From Thermoplasmata archaeon (GTDB taxonomy: Archaea; Thermoplasmatota; Thermoplasmata; Lutacidiplasmatales; UBA184): DNA of 17,395 bases. The position numbers and the translations under genes are program-made. The stretch covers positions 1-17,395 of the forward strand of contig JASHQN010000186.1 in assembly GCA_030039135.1 (NCBI GenBank), written 5' to 3'. The notes below the pieces were generated by a model that was not told the origin of the DNA, searched no databases, and saw nothing but the letters and a program-made list of their open reading frames with translations. Below are positions 1 to 7,184 of the stretch, one piece after another; position 1 is the first letter of the stretch, and each line of letters begins with the position of its first letter.

Positions 1-731
1 GGGTCGCGGTCGGGCTCACGACCGAGGCGTTCCTCGCCGACCACCCGAAGCCCCGGGGGGAGCGGATCGCCTCGTACGCGACGCGGCGACGCATCCTCCG
101 AGCGTGGCTCGAACATCACTACCCGGAGTCCCGGTGGACCATCCTCCCGCTCTCCGACCGGTTCGGCGGGAGCGTCGAGGACGGGGTGAAGGCCCTAGTC
201 GTCTCGGCCGAGACCGTCGATGGGGGTCGAGCGGTGAACGCCGAGCGGCGTCGTCGGGGACGGCGTCCGGTCCCGATGCTCCGGGTCCCGCTCGTGCTCG
301 CCGACGACCTCGAGCCGGTGAGCTCGCGCCGGATCCGCGCCGGCACGATCGATCGTAACGGCCGGCGGCTCGCTCCGATCCGGGTGGGCGTCGCGCTCGA
401 ACGGAGCCAGGACTTTAACGCCGTGCGTCAAGGGGTCCGGCGCGTCTTCGCCCGGCCTCGCTTCGCGCCGACCCAGATCCGGATCCGGCCCGGCGCCGGG
501 CGCGGTCGTGCGCTGACCCGCGCGACCCGGCGCGCCCTCGGCGGGAACGAGTTCGCGTTGGGCCTCTCCTCGGCGCCCGGGGCGAGCCGATGGATGACGT
601 TGGCCAGCCCGAACGTCGCGCTTCCGCCGGTGCGGGTCTCGGCCCGCACCCCCGCTCGACTGGGGACGGCGATCACGGAAGAGATCGGGCGGTCCCGACG
701 CGCCAACGAGATTAGGCCCCGTCGCCCGTGA
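1..731 (+). CDS. coaD: Archaeal phosphopantetheine adenylyltransferase (5'-truncated) with degenerate DUF84-like tail
   Basis: The gene runs in from upstream of the window; the reading frame starts at base 3, so the N-terminal nucleotide-binding (T/HxGH) motif is not visible. What remains matches the archaeal PPAT family (COG1019): a VGLTTEAFLADH stretch, a YATRRRILRAWL helix, an LSDRFG motif, VVSAET, VNAERRRRG, and the SSRRIRAGTID signature near the end of the domain. The family transfers AMP from ATP to 4'-phosphopantetheine, the penultimate step of coenzyme A synthesis, in the cytoplasm. After the signature comes an extra stretch of about 115 residues whose spacing resembles DUF84 (YjjX-type NTP phosphatase), but with the key polar residues replaced, so it may be inactive. 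It ends at TGA 729-731, which overlaps the ribosome binding site of the next gene, suggesting co-transcription. The PPAT call is firm; the tail is inferred. Confidence 0.85.
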   Translation, partial: VAVGLTTEAFLADHPKPRGERIASYATRRRILRAWLEHHYPESRWTILPLSDRFGGSVEDGVKALVVSAETVDGGRAVNAERRRRGRRPVPMLRVPLVLADDLEPVSSRRIRAGTIDRNGRRLAPIRVGVALERSQDFNAVRQGVRRVFARPRFAPTQIRIRPGAGRGRALTRATRRALGGNEFALGLSSAPGASRWMTLASPNVALPPVRVSARTPARLGTAITEEIGRSRRANEIRPRRP

Positions 732-738
732 GGGAGCG

Positions 739-960
739 ATGGAGACCTACCTTCGGGTGACCTTCGACAGCGAGGGAGCGAAGCCGTCCGAGATCGCCGG
801 CCGGCTCCTGACGGCCGGCTTTCAGCCGACGCAGGGGAACTACGATTTCGTCTACGATTGGCAGGGTCCGGCGACCCGGGACCAGATCCTCGATCTCTCC
901 GAGGAGATCACCCGGCGCTTGCGCGGCTACCGCGTGCGCTTCGAGATCGAGACCGTTTGA
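739..960 (+). CDS. Small conserved-looking protein of unknown function
   Basis: I do not recognise this 73-residue protein. Its pattern (YLRVTF strand, SEIAGRLLTAGF helix, NYDFVYDW strand, DQILDLSEEITRRL helix, RVRFEIE strand) suggests a compact alpha/beta fold, perhaps ferredoxin-like or ACT-like, with no membrane segment or signal peptide. The ATG at 739 is preceded by a GAGGGAG Shine-Dalgarno sequence (730-736) overlapping the upstream stop codon, which supports both the start and co-transcription with the CoaD-like gene. No catalytic motif is visible. Its function cannot be assigned; a small regulatory or binding role would be a guess. Confidence 0.7.
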   Translation: METYLRVTFDSEGAKPSEIAGRLLTAGFQPTQGNYDFVYDWQGPATRDQILDLSEEITRRLRGYRVRFEIETV

Positions 961-996
961 GGGGGAGGCCACGGCGCCCGGCCGGCTCGCCCAGTC

Positions 997-1004
997 GTTA
1001 TAAC
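997..1004 (+). promoter_or_regulatory. TATA-box candidate for the DUF5611 gene
   Basis: A perfect 8-base palindrome, GTTATAAC, stands out in very GC-rich surroundings. Its centre lies about 27 bases upstream of the GTG at 1028, the distance expected between an archaeal TATA box and a leaderless start. It lies in the 67-base gap after the 73-aa gene. Promoter activity is inferred. Confidence 0.5.
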
Positions 1005-1027
1005 GAGTGCCGGGTTCGTCGCACGGC

Positions 1028-1351
1028 GTGCAGATCTACCCGGTGCGGACGAGCCATCGCAAGAACCTCACGGCCGGCGCGCTCGCCGAGATCCTGCGCA
1101 GCCACTTCGACGGCGTCGCCGTGGACGGGGAGTCCGTGAGCGCCCGATGGGGCGCGATCGACCGGCTCGTCGTGCGCCCGGCGGGCCGCGAGCTCGGGAT
1201 TGAGCTCACGATGAACCCCCAGGTTCCCGAGGAGGTGGCCCGAGAGACGATCGGGCGGTACAATCGGTTCCTCGAGGAGACGACCGGGTTCTCGGCGAAG
1301 GAGCGGGCCCGGCGACTTCGCAAATCCTCGAGCGCTCCGGCCGGGGCCTAA
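1028..1351 (+). CDS. DUF5611 family protein
   Basis: This archaeal protein of about 107 residues matches what I know of DUF5611: an N-terminal VQIYPV strand, a middle WGAIDRLVVRP segment, and the conserved C-terminal YNRFLEETTGFSAKERARR motif. Members are small cytoplasmic proteins of unknown biochemical role, so no reaction can be assigned. I chose GTG 1028 as the start because the family begins with M-x-x-Y at this point and because the palindromic TATA element at 997-1004 predicts transcription starting at about 1027. A longer form from GTG 1007 would put its start codon only 3 bases after the TATA element. The next gene begins 3 bases after the stop, so the two are probably co-transcribed. 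Confidence 0.75.
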   Translation: MQIYPVRTSHRKNLTAGALAEILRSHFDGVAVDGESVSARWGAIDRLVVRPAGRELGIELTMNPQVPEEVARETIGRYNRFLEETTGFSAKERARRLRKSSSAPAGA

Positions 1352-1354
1352 GGC

Positions 1355-2950
1355 ATGGCGGCCCCGGGACCTGGGCCGCTCCCCTCGTCCGTCGCCGGCT
1401 CGGAGCTCGACCGGCTTCGCGCGATCGTGAGCTCGTACTTCCCGGTCTACGAGACCCGGCTCGGGCCCCAATCCGTTCTCCTCGCTGTCCACGTGGACCC
1501 CGCGACCCTCGAGTCCAAGTTCGACGGGCTGCGGCGAGACCTGTGGGAGCGCCGGTACGTGCCTATCCTCCGGCGGCAGAGCGGCGAGGACTTCATCGAG
1601 GTCATCCGTCGCCCGACCACCAAGCCGTTCCAGGGCTGGGTGAACCTGGGCCTTCTCGCCGCCACGATCGCGACCACGGCGTTCGCCGGCGCCCTCATCT
1701 GGCTCGCGTACGTCGGCGGGACGTCCCTCAACTGGTCGGACCTCGGCTGGGGGTGGCTCTACTTCGGACTACCGGTGATGACGATCCTGGGACTCCACGA
1801 GCTGGCCCACTTCCTGGTCGCCCGCCGCCACCACGTCGAGGCTTCGCTTCCGTACTTCATCCCCGTCCCGCCGCCGTTCCTGTTCGGCACGTTCGGCGCG
1901 TTCATCAGCATCCGCGAGCCGTTTCCCGACAAGAAGGCGCTCTTCGACATCGGCGCGGCGGGACCGATCGCCGGCTTCGCCGCCTCCCTTCCCATCGCGC
2001 TCGCGGGCCTCTACCTGAGCGCCCACTCCCCCGTGCTCCCGCTGTCGTACTGCGGGCCGACGATCTTCGGAGTGGACTACGGGAACCTGCTCATCGGGAC
2101 GCCGCTCTTCTGGTACGTGCTCACCCTCTTCGCGCCCCCCTCGATCGTGAGCCTCTCCCCGCTCGCGCTCGCCGGCTGGGTCGGTCTGCTCGTCACCGCC
2201 ATCAACCTCCTGCCCGCCGGCCAGCTCGATGGCGGCCATGTCTTCCGGGCACTGTTCGGGGACCGTACGCGCTACGTGAGCTACGCGATCGTCCTGGTCC
2301 TGTTCGTCATCGGGGTCCTCTACTATACCGGCTGGCTCCTCTTCGGGATCCTGATCCTGTTCCTCGGGGCCCGCCATCCGCCGCCGCTGAACGACGTGAG
2401 CCCGCTCGACGTGAAACGGTATGCGGTCGGAGCGGCCGTCGCCGCCGTCCTCATCACCGGCTTCGTCGTGACGCCGATCGCCGAGCCGCCCGGCCTTATC
2501 GCTCTCCAAGACCAAACGATCACCTATCCGACGACGCTCCCCCCGGGCGCGGCGATCGCCGCGAACCTGTCGACGACGATCGTAAACCAGGACCCGGTCG
2601 CGCATGGGTTCGTCGTATCGGCTTCGGTGGAGAACGTTTCCGTCAAGAACGGGACCGGGACCACGTACCTCACGGGCAGTGCGTTGGCGGCCTGGGCCAA
2701 TACCTCGACGTGGGTCTTTTCCCTGCCCCACGGCCGGTCCGTCACCCTCTCGGGAGGGTCGGTCTCGCTCCCCAGCGCCGACTACGTCGCGATCAACGGG
2801 ACGGGAGGCGCGAACCGCGCGACGGTCGTGGTCACGTTCTCGAACTCCCAGGCCGCGATCGCCGCGGTGATCGACTGGACCACGAACGAGTTCTGCGCGA
2901 CCGTGGGCGGATCGGCGAGCACCTCGTTCACGCCGGTCTGGGGGTCGTAG
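1355..2950 (+). CDS. Site-2-protease-type M50 intramembrane metalloprotease with C-terminal ectodomain
   Basis: The 531-residue protein has the two hallmarks of family M50: the zinc-binding HELAH motif (H148, E149, H152) within a membrane helix, and NLLPAGQLDGGH (N284, D292) in a later helix, whose Asp is the third zinc ligand. Residues 1-90 form a soluble N-terminal region, followed by about six membrane segments (roughly 92-115, 135-158, 190-220, 250-290, 308-340, 355-372). The motif GAAGPIAGFAAS, typical of the family, is also present. Such enzymes cut transmembrane proteins to release regulators or clear membrane proteins; the substrate here is unknown. Unusually, residues from about 373 to 531 form a Ser/Thr/Val-rich domain with five N-glycosylation sequons (N404, N427, N432, N449, N481), probably outside the cell. 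ATG 1355 follows the DUF5611 stop by 3 bases. Its 3' end overlaps the convergent methyltransferase gene by 23 bases. Confidence 0.88.
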   Translation: MAAPGPGPLPSSVAGSELDRLRAIVSSYFPVYETRLGPQSVLLAVHVDPATLESKFDGLRRDLWERRYVPILRRQSGEDFIEVIRRPTTKPFQGWVNLGLLAATIATTAFAGALIWLAYVGGTSLNWSDLGWGWLYFGLPVMTILGLHELAHFLVARRHHVEASLPYFIPVPPPFLFGTFGAFISIREPFPDKKALFDIGAAGPIAGFAASLPIALAGLYLSAHSPVLPLSYCGPTIFGVDYGNLLIGTPLFWYVLTLFAPPSIVSLSPLALAGWVGLLVTAINLLPAGQLDGGHVFRALFGDRTRYVSYAIVLVLFVIGVLYYTGWLLFGILILFLGARHPPPLNDVSPLDVKRYAVGAAVAAVLITGFVVTPIAEPPGLIALQDQTITYPTTLPPGAAIAANLSTTIVNQDPVAHGFVVSASVENVSVKNGTGTTYLTGSALAAWANTSTWVFSLPHGRSVTLSGGSVSLPSADYVAINGTGGANRATVVVTFSNSQAAIAAVIDWTTNEFCATVGGSASTSFTPVWGS

Positions 2951-3959
2951 CGCCCACCCGCTCGTAGACGCGAAACTCCCGCGTGAGGCTCCGGTGCACG
3001 CGGACCGGTACGGCGAGCACGAGCGCCCACTCCGGCCCGGGGGGCGACACCGGACCTGGTACGATGACGACGATCCGGCCGCCGGGTCGGACCCGGGCCG
3101 CCCACCGGGGGAGGACCCGCTCCACGACCGCCGCGCTCCCCTCGCCGCCGGTGCTGGACGCTCGGCCGTAGGGAGGGTCGGTCAGGATCGCGTCGAACGG
3201 CTCGCGGGGATCCCCGACTTCCACGCTCCCCGCGTCGCCGACGACGAGGGCCTCCGCGGCCAAGCCGAGATGGGAGAGGTTGCGGAGCGCCCCGCGGACC
3301 ATCTCCGCCTCCCGGTCCACGCCGTAGACCTTCGCCCCGAGGAGCGCGGCCTCGGCGAGCAGGGCCCCTGTTCCGACGAACGGGTCGATCACTCGGTCGT
3401 TCGGGCGGAGCCTCGCGAGATTGGCCGCGGCCCGGGCGTATCGCGGCGCGAGACCTACCGGGCGTCGGAAGGGCAGCGCGGACATACGACGGGCGCCGGT
3501 CGCGCGACGATCGACGGTCGCCACCTCGAGCAGGAGTCGATCGATCCCGTCCGACCCGGTCGCGAGCCAGAACCGTCGCTCGGGATGCTCGAGGTCGATC
3601 CTCCCCCCGCCGTCCGCGTAGGCCCGGCCCGCCGCGCGGATCGTGGGGTCGTCCCCGCCTGAGGAGGGTCGGCCGAGCCGCCGCACGGAGGCCGACTGAC
3701 CCCCGCCGCCCTCCTCGCGGAGGGTCGCGGTGATCGCATCGCCCGCCGCCCGCAACACGAGGCAACGCCGAGCCAGCCCAAGACGATCGGCGAGGCGGGC
3801 AGGATCGCCCTGGCCCGGCACGTCGACCGCGACAAGCCCCGGGACGGGACCGCCCCGGTCGGCGGACCTCCTGCCACCCAGCGCCTCCGCCGCAGCGGCG
3901 GCCTCCGCCTCGGCGAGCGGCGGTGCTTCCCCCGAAACCTCCACGAGGACCGGGATCAC
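2928..3959 (-). CDS. trmG10: tRNA (guanine(10)-N2)-dimethyltransferase, Trm-G10 / COG1041 type
   Basis: The predicted 343-residue protein has an N-terminal region consistent with a THUMP RNA-binding domain (about residues 1-150) and a C-terminal class I methyltransferase domain. SAM motif I is IDPFVGTGALLAEA (D192 onward), followed by VYGVDRE (D215), and the catalytic N6/N2-methylase motif is TDPPYGR (261-266). The preceding RRPVGLAPRYARAAANLA segment is characteristic of the family. Archaeal Trm-G10 methylates the exocyclic amine of G10 in tRNA, stabilising the fold. I place the start at GTG 3959, since the sequence before it is the shadow of the upstream gene; this GTG overlaps the upstream TGA by 4 bases (GTGA), implying translational coupling. 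The last eight or so codons lie antisense to the 3' end of the M50 protease gene. Confidence 0.88.
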   Translation of the reverse strand: MIPVLVEVSGEAPPLAEAEAAAAAEALGGRRSADRGGPVPGLVAVDVPGQGDPARLADRLGLARRCLVLRAAGDAITATLREEGGGGQSASVRRLGRPSSGGDDPTIRAAGRAYADGGGRIDLEHPERRFWLATGSDGIDRLLLEVATVDRRATGARRMSALPFRRPVGLAPRYARAAANLARLRPNDRVIDPFVGTGALLAEAALLGAKVYGVDREAEMVRGALRNLSHLGLAAEALVVGDAGSVEVGDPREPFDAILTDPPYGRASSTGGEGSAAVVERVLPRWAARVRPGGRIVVIVPGPVSPPGPEWALVLAVPVRVHRSLTREFRVYERVGATTPRPA

Positions 3960-4426
3960 GCCGTCGCCTCGCGGGCCCATTCTTTCAATCGCCGGCGGAC
4001 GTGCGCGGTGTGAGACCCTTCCCAGTAGCGGTGGCCGCATTCCACGCAGCGGTAGATCGGCCGGTCTCGTGGCGCCTCGGCGCCGCCCGCGGGCTCGGGA
4101 GGCACCGCGTCCGCGAGCTCGGGCTCCAGCCGGCCGTTGCAGAGCGTACATCGGTCGAACGATACCTCGAGCGTGAGGTCCGGGATCGCTCGTCGGACCT
4201 CGCGGATCTGGTCGGGGAGCGAGGTCTGGGTGAGGAGCACCGACCCCGGAGTGCGCCGGGCGAGCGCACGGTCGCGGGTGAGCAGGACCCGGTGTTCCGA
4301 TCGCGCGCAGGCGGCGATCTCGTCGTCGGTCCATCCGTGCGCGTACCGGGTGTCGCATCCGATCATCCGGAGCTGCCGCGTCAAGCGGCCCAGCATCTCG
4401 TCGGCGAGCAGGCGGGGGGACGGCAC
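3956..4426 (-). CDS. Mut7-C RNase-domain protein with zinc ribbon (COG1656, DUF82)
   Basis: This 156-residue protein fits the Mut7-C family, a PIN-like nuclease fold fused to a zinc ribbon. The N-terminus shows FLADEMLG-like LLADEMLGRLTRQLRMIG with an acidic D9, and LLTRDRALARR carries D52, both expected of a PIN-type active site. The C-terminal part has two CxxC knuckles (C93/C96 in DRCTLCNG and C127/C130 in YRCVECGH) followed by the WEGSH segment conserved in the family. Function is presumed to be RNA cleavage; substrates are not established. It starts at GTG 4426, preceded by GGAG at 4433-4436 and by a shared TATA element about 40 bases upstream. It is the first gene of a two-gene operon with the Trm-G10 gene, hinting at an RNA-related role. 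Confidence 0.85.
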   Translation of the reverse strand: MPSPRLLADEMLGRLTRQLRMIGCDTRYAHGWTDDEIAACARSEHRVLLTRDRALARRTPGSVLLTQTSLPDQIREVRRAIPDLTLEVSFDRCTLCNGRLEPELADAVPPEPAGGAEAPRDRPIYRCVECGHRYWEGSHTAHVRRRLKEWAREATA

Positions 4427-4463
4427 GGGGGACTCCGGGTAGACCGGCGTACCCTCACGCGTC

Positions 4464-4471
4464 TTATATCG
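4464..4471. promoter_or_regulatory. Shared (bidirectional) TATA-box candidate
   Basis: The AT-rich core TTATAT (4465-4470) lies in GC-rich DNA between the divergent Mut7-C gene (start 4426) and the phosphohexomutase gene (start 4507). A TATA centre near 4467 predicts transcripts starting around 4493 on the plus strand and 4441 on the minus strand. Each would have a leader of about 12-15 bases carrying a Shine-Dalgarno sequence: GGAGGAG at 4495-4501 on plus, GGAG at 4433-4436 on minus. Read from sequence; promoter activity is inferred. Confidence 0.5.
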
Positions 4472-4506
4472 CGGCGCGCCTCGCAGAACGCCCGGAGGAG
4501 GTCCCG

Positions 4507-5895
4507 GTGCCCGCGCGGTTGTTCGGAACGAACGGGATTCGCGAGGTCGTCGGGCAGACCCTCACCGCGCCGTTCGTCACGCGGGTGGCCGCGGCGATCG
4601 CGAGCGTGGCGAGTCCCGGTCCGCCGATCGTGGTCGGCTGGGACGGCCGCACGTCGAGCCCGGCGTTCTCCCGGATCGTCAGCGCGACGCTCGCGCTGGC
4701 CGGTCACCACGTGGTCGAGCTCGGCCTTCTCCCCACGCCGGCGATCCAATACTCGGTGCCGTGGGTCGGCGCGCAGCTGGGCGTCATCGTCACCGCCTCG
4801 CATAACCCGCCCGAGTTCAACGGCCTGAAGTGCATCGCGTCCGACGGGCTCGAGGTCCCGCGCGCGACCGAGGAGGCGATCGAGCAGGCGGTCGAGCAGG
4901 GGGTCACTCCCGCGGCCCCGTTCGACCAGGTCGGCGAGATCGGGAGTCGTGCCGATGGGGCCCGTCACTACGTCGACGGCATCGTCCACCAGGTCGACGC
5001 GGCCCGCATCCGCGCGCGCCAGTTCACCGTCGTCCTGGACTGCGGCAACGGAGCGTCCGTCCCGACGAGTCCGGCGCTGCTCCGTCGGCTGGGATGCCGC
5101 GTGGTGACCCTCAACGCGCAGATCGACGGCACGTTCCCCGGCCATCTTTCCGAACCGACCGAGGCGAACCTCGGTGACCTGAAGCGTGCGGTCCCGGGCG
5201 TGCACGCCGATTTCGGCATCGCCCACGACGGCGACGCCGATCGGGCTGTGTTCGTCGACGCGAACGGCCGCTACGTGCCGGGGGAGGAGACCCTCGCGCT
5301 CCTCGCGAAGGAATCCGTCGAGCGCCATCCGGGCGGGATCGTGGTGACGCCCGTGTCGGCCCCCCAGACGGTCGAGGACGTTGTGCGCGCGGCCGGCGGA
5401 GAGGTCGTCTACACCCGGGTGGGCTCGCCGAGCGTGACGCGCGAGATGCAGGTGCGGAAGGCGGTCTTCGGAGGTGAGGAGAACGGCGGCCTCATTTTCC
5501 CGAACTTCCAGTACGCGCGCGATGGGGCCATGACCGTGGCCGCGGTGCTCGACCTCCTGTCGCGGCGCGGGGGCACGCTCGCCGACGCCCTCGCCGGCCT
5601 CCCCCGCTATGCGTTCGTGAAGGAGAAGGCTCCGTGTCCCGTCGAGCTCCGGGAGCCCGTGCTCGCGCGGGTCGCGGCGATGCTCTCCGAAGGCAGCGAG
5701 CGGGTCGTGACGATCGACGGAGTGAAGGTCTACCGCGAGGGCGGCTGGGTGCTCCTCCGTCCCTCGGGGACCGAGCCACTCTTCCGGGTCTTCGCGGAGT
5801 CGAAGGACCCGGCACGCGCGCGGGCCCTGGCCGACGCGGGTCTCGCCGCGGTCCGTGCCGCGGTCGCCGAGATCGGCGGCACGAAATCCGGTTGA
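4507..5895 (+). CDS. glmM: Phosphohexomutase (phosphoglucosamine mutase / phosphomannomutase)
   Basis: The 462-residue length and all four alpha-D-phosphohexomutase signatures are present: phosphoserine loop TASHNPPEFNG with catalytic S98, metal-binding loop DGDADR (D241, D243, D245), sugar-specificity loop GEENGG (323-328) and phosphate-binding loop RPSGTEP (418-424). The N-terminus FGTNGIRE is also typical. The enzyme interconverts hexose 6- and 1-phosphates through a phosphoserine intermediate. The GEENGG loop occurs in both GlmM-type and PMM/PGM-type archaeal enzymes, so the preferred sugar (glucosamine, mannose or glucose phosphate) is not settled and the symbol is provisional. GTG 4507 is supported by GGAGGAG at 4495-4501. 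It is divergent from the Mut7-C gene and convergent with the DUF1634 gene, so probably monocistronic. Confidence 0.9.
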   Translation: MPARLFGTNGIREVVGQTLTAPFVTRVAAAIASVASPGPPIVVGWDGRTSSPAFSRIVSATLALAGHHVVELGLLPTPAIQYSVPWVGAQLGVIVTASHNPPEFNGLKCIASDGLEVPRATEEAIEQAVEQGVTPAAPFDQVGEIGSRADGARHYVDGIVHQVDAARIRARQFTVVLDCGNGASVPTSPALLRRLGCRVVTLNAQIDGTFPGHLSEPTEANLGDLKRAVPGVHADFGIAHDGDADRAVFVDANGRYVPGEETLALLAKESVERHPGGIVVTPVSAPQTVEDVVRAAGGEVVYTRVGSPSVTREMQVRKAVFGGEENGGLIFPNFQYARDGAMTVAAVLDLLSRRGGTLADALAGLPRYAFVKEKAPCPVELREPVLARVAAMLSEGSERVVTIDGVKVYREGGWVLLRPSGTEPLFRVFAESKDPARARALADAGLAAVRAAVAEIGGTKSG

Positions 5896-5922
5896 GCCGG
5901 CGACCGCTCGCGGGCTGGTTCG

Positions 5923-6333
5923 CTAGCGGATATAGGGGCCCAGAACGAGGAGCCCGAAGAGGATCAGGGCGAACACGGTGATCGTGACCGCGGTCATCGT
6001 CCGCTCTCGGCCGCGCGCGAAGTAGTACGCCCCCGTGACCACGCGGAGGATCGGGGTCGCCAGGAGGACGAGGAGCCCGAGCGTGAGATACGCCTCGAGC
6101 GATCCGCGAGCGAGTCCCGCGGCAAGACCCCCGAGGCTCAGGTAGGTGAGGATCGGGTTCGAGGAGAGCACCTGGCCCGACGTCGCGTTCGGGTTCGTCA
6201 GGAGGTAGGCGAAGAACGAGGCGAGCACGATCGCGAGGGACGTGAGCAGCCCGACCCGGAGCACGAGCGTCATCCGACGGTACGCCGCATCGGGCAACCG
6301 TCGGTCCGCCGGCGGAGCCGACGGCGCGGTCAT
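5923..6333 (-). CDS. DUF1634 membrane protein
   Basis: A 136-residue protein with three hydrophobic segments (about 23-45, 65-97 and 112-135) separated by short polar loops, matching DUF1634. The segment VVTGAYYFARGRERTM, just before the last helix, is what I recognise from the family. DUF1634 genes are commonly found next to TSUP/TauE permease genes, and that is the case here: the ATG at 6333 overlaps the permease stop codon by 4 bases (ATGA), so translation is probably coupled. It may be an accessory subunit or stabiliser of the permease, but no biochemical role is established. It ends with TAG 27 bases from the convergent phosphohexomutase stop. Confidence 0.8.
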   Translation of the reverse strand: MTAPSAPPADRRLPDAAYRRMTLVLRVGLLTSLAIVLASFFAYLLTNPNATSGQVLSSNPILTYLSLGGLAAGLARGSLEAYLTLGLLVLLATPILRVVTGAYYFARGRERTMTAVTITVFALILFGLLVLGPYIR

Positions 6334-7184
6334 GCCACCCCCAGCCCGCGCAAGATGACCTCGATCGCGAGGACGACAACGACCGGCAGGAAGATGAGCC
6401 GGACCGTGCGGTTCAGTAGCCGCGGCAGAAGGCGGGTCCCGACGTACGCGCCGACCGCCGTGCCGATCACGACGGGAGCGGCCACGAGGGCGTTCACGTA
6501 TCCGGCCGCGAGCAGGATCCCTCCGCCGGCGGCCCCGGTGACGCCGATCATGAAGTTGCTCGTCGCGGTCGAGACCTTCATCGGGAGCCGGAGGTACCGT
6601 TCCAGGGCGAGGACCTTGAAGACGCCGGCCCCGATCCCGAACATCCCGCTCACGACTCCCGCACCGAACATCACTCCCAGTGCGGGGTCGGTGTTCGCGG
6701 CCACGTAACGGACTTCCCGTTGGTTGGGCTGGTCGAAGTACGCGCCGGCGAAGCCGAGCGCCTGGGACCGACGATCCGGCACGACCCCTTGCGGAAGCTC
6801 CTCGTTCCGTCGCTGGATGCTCCCCGGGATCAGCGAGAGCAGCACGACCCCGAGCGCGATGAGCAAGAGGTCGTCAAGGTTGGCATGCGTGAGGAAGACC
6901 GTCGCGGTCGCGCCGACGAGCGCTCCTGGGACCGTAGCGATCTCGAGGAACATCCCGATGCGGATGTCGGTCAGCCGCTCCCGGACATACGACGCTCCCG
7001 CGGTCGACGAGGTGGCCAAGATCGTCATCAGGCCCACGCCGGTGGCGTCCGGGAACGAGACGCCGAAGAGGACGACGAGCACCGGGATGATGACGACGCC
7101 GCCGCCGAGTCCCACGAGCGATCCCACGAATCCCGCGGCGATCGCGACGAGGAAGAGGAGGAGCACGAAGAGGTCGAGTTCCAC
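6330..7184 (-). CDS. TSUP family (TauE/SafE) permease
   Basis: The 284-residue integral membrane protein has about eight hydrophobic segments in two related halves. Each half carries the glycine-rich TSUP motif, GSLVGLGGGVVIIPVL near the N-terminus and SGMFGIGAGVFKVLAL in the second half. The central hydrophilic loop (about residues 120-160) is typical. TSUP proteins move organosulfur compounds, sulfite or other anions across the cell membrane; the substrate cannot be read from the sequence. The start is GTG 7184 with no obvious Shine-Dalgarno, in a 108-base gap divergent from the GH15 gene. It forms a coupled two-gene operon with DUF1634. Confidence 0.88.
   Translation of the reverse strand: MELDLFVLLLFLVAIAAGFVGSLVGLGGGVVIIPVLVVLFGVSFPDATGVGLMTILATSSTAGASYVRERLTDIRIGMFLEIATVPGALVGATATVFLTHANLDDLLLIALGVVLLSLIPGSIQRRNEELPQGVVPDRRSQALGFAGAYFDQPNQREVRYVAANTDPALGVMFGAGVVSGMFGIGAGVFKVLALERYLRLPMKVSTATSNFMIGVTGAAGGGILLAAGYVNALVAAPVVIGTAVGAYVGTRLLPRLLNRTVRLIFLPVVVVLAIEVILRGLGVA

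Noticed and set aside
1543..2967. Long plus-strand frame of 474 codons over the M50 gene
   Set aside because: Arg/Pro/Gly-rich translation without domains; a high-GC shadow of the protease gene in another frame.
3960..4358. N-terminal extension of the Trm-G10 frame to 4358
   Set aside because: Overlaps the real Mut7-C gene on the same strand and is Arg/Pro-rich; the GTG at 3959 overlapping the Mut7-C stop explains the true start.
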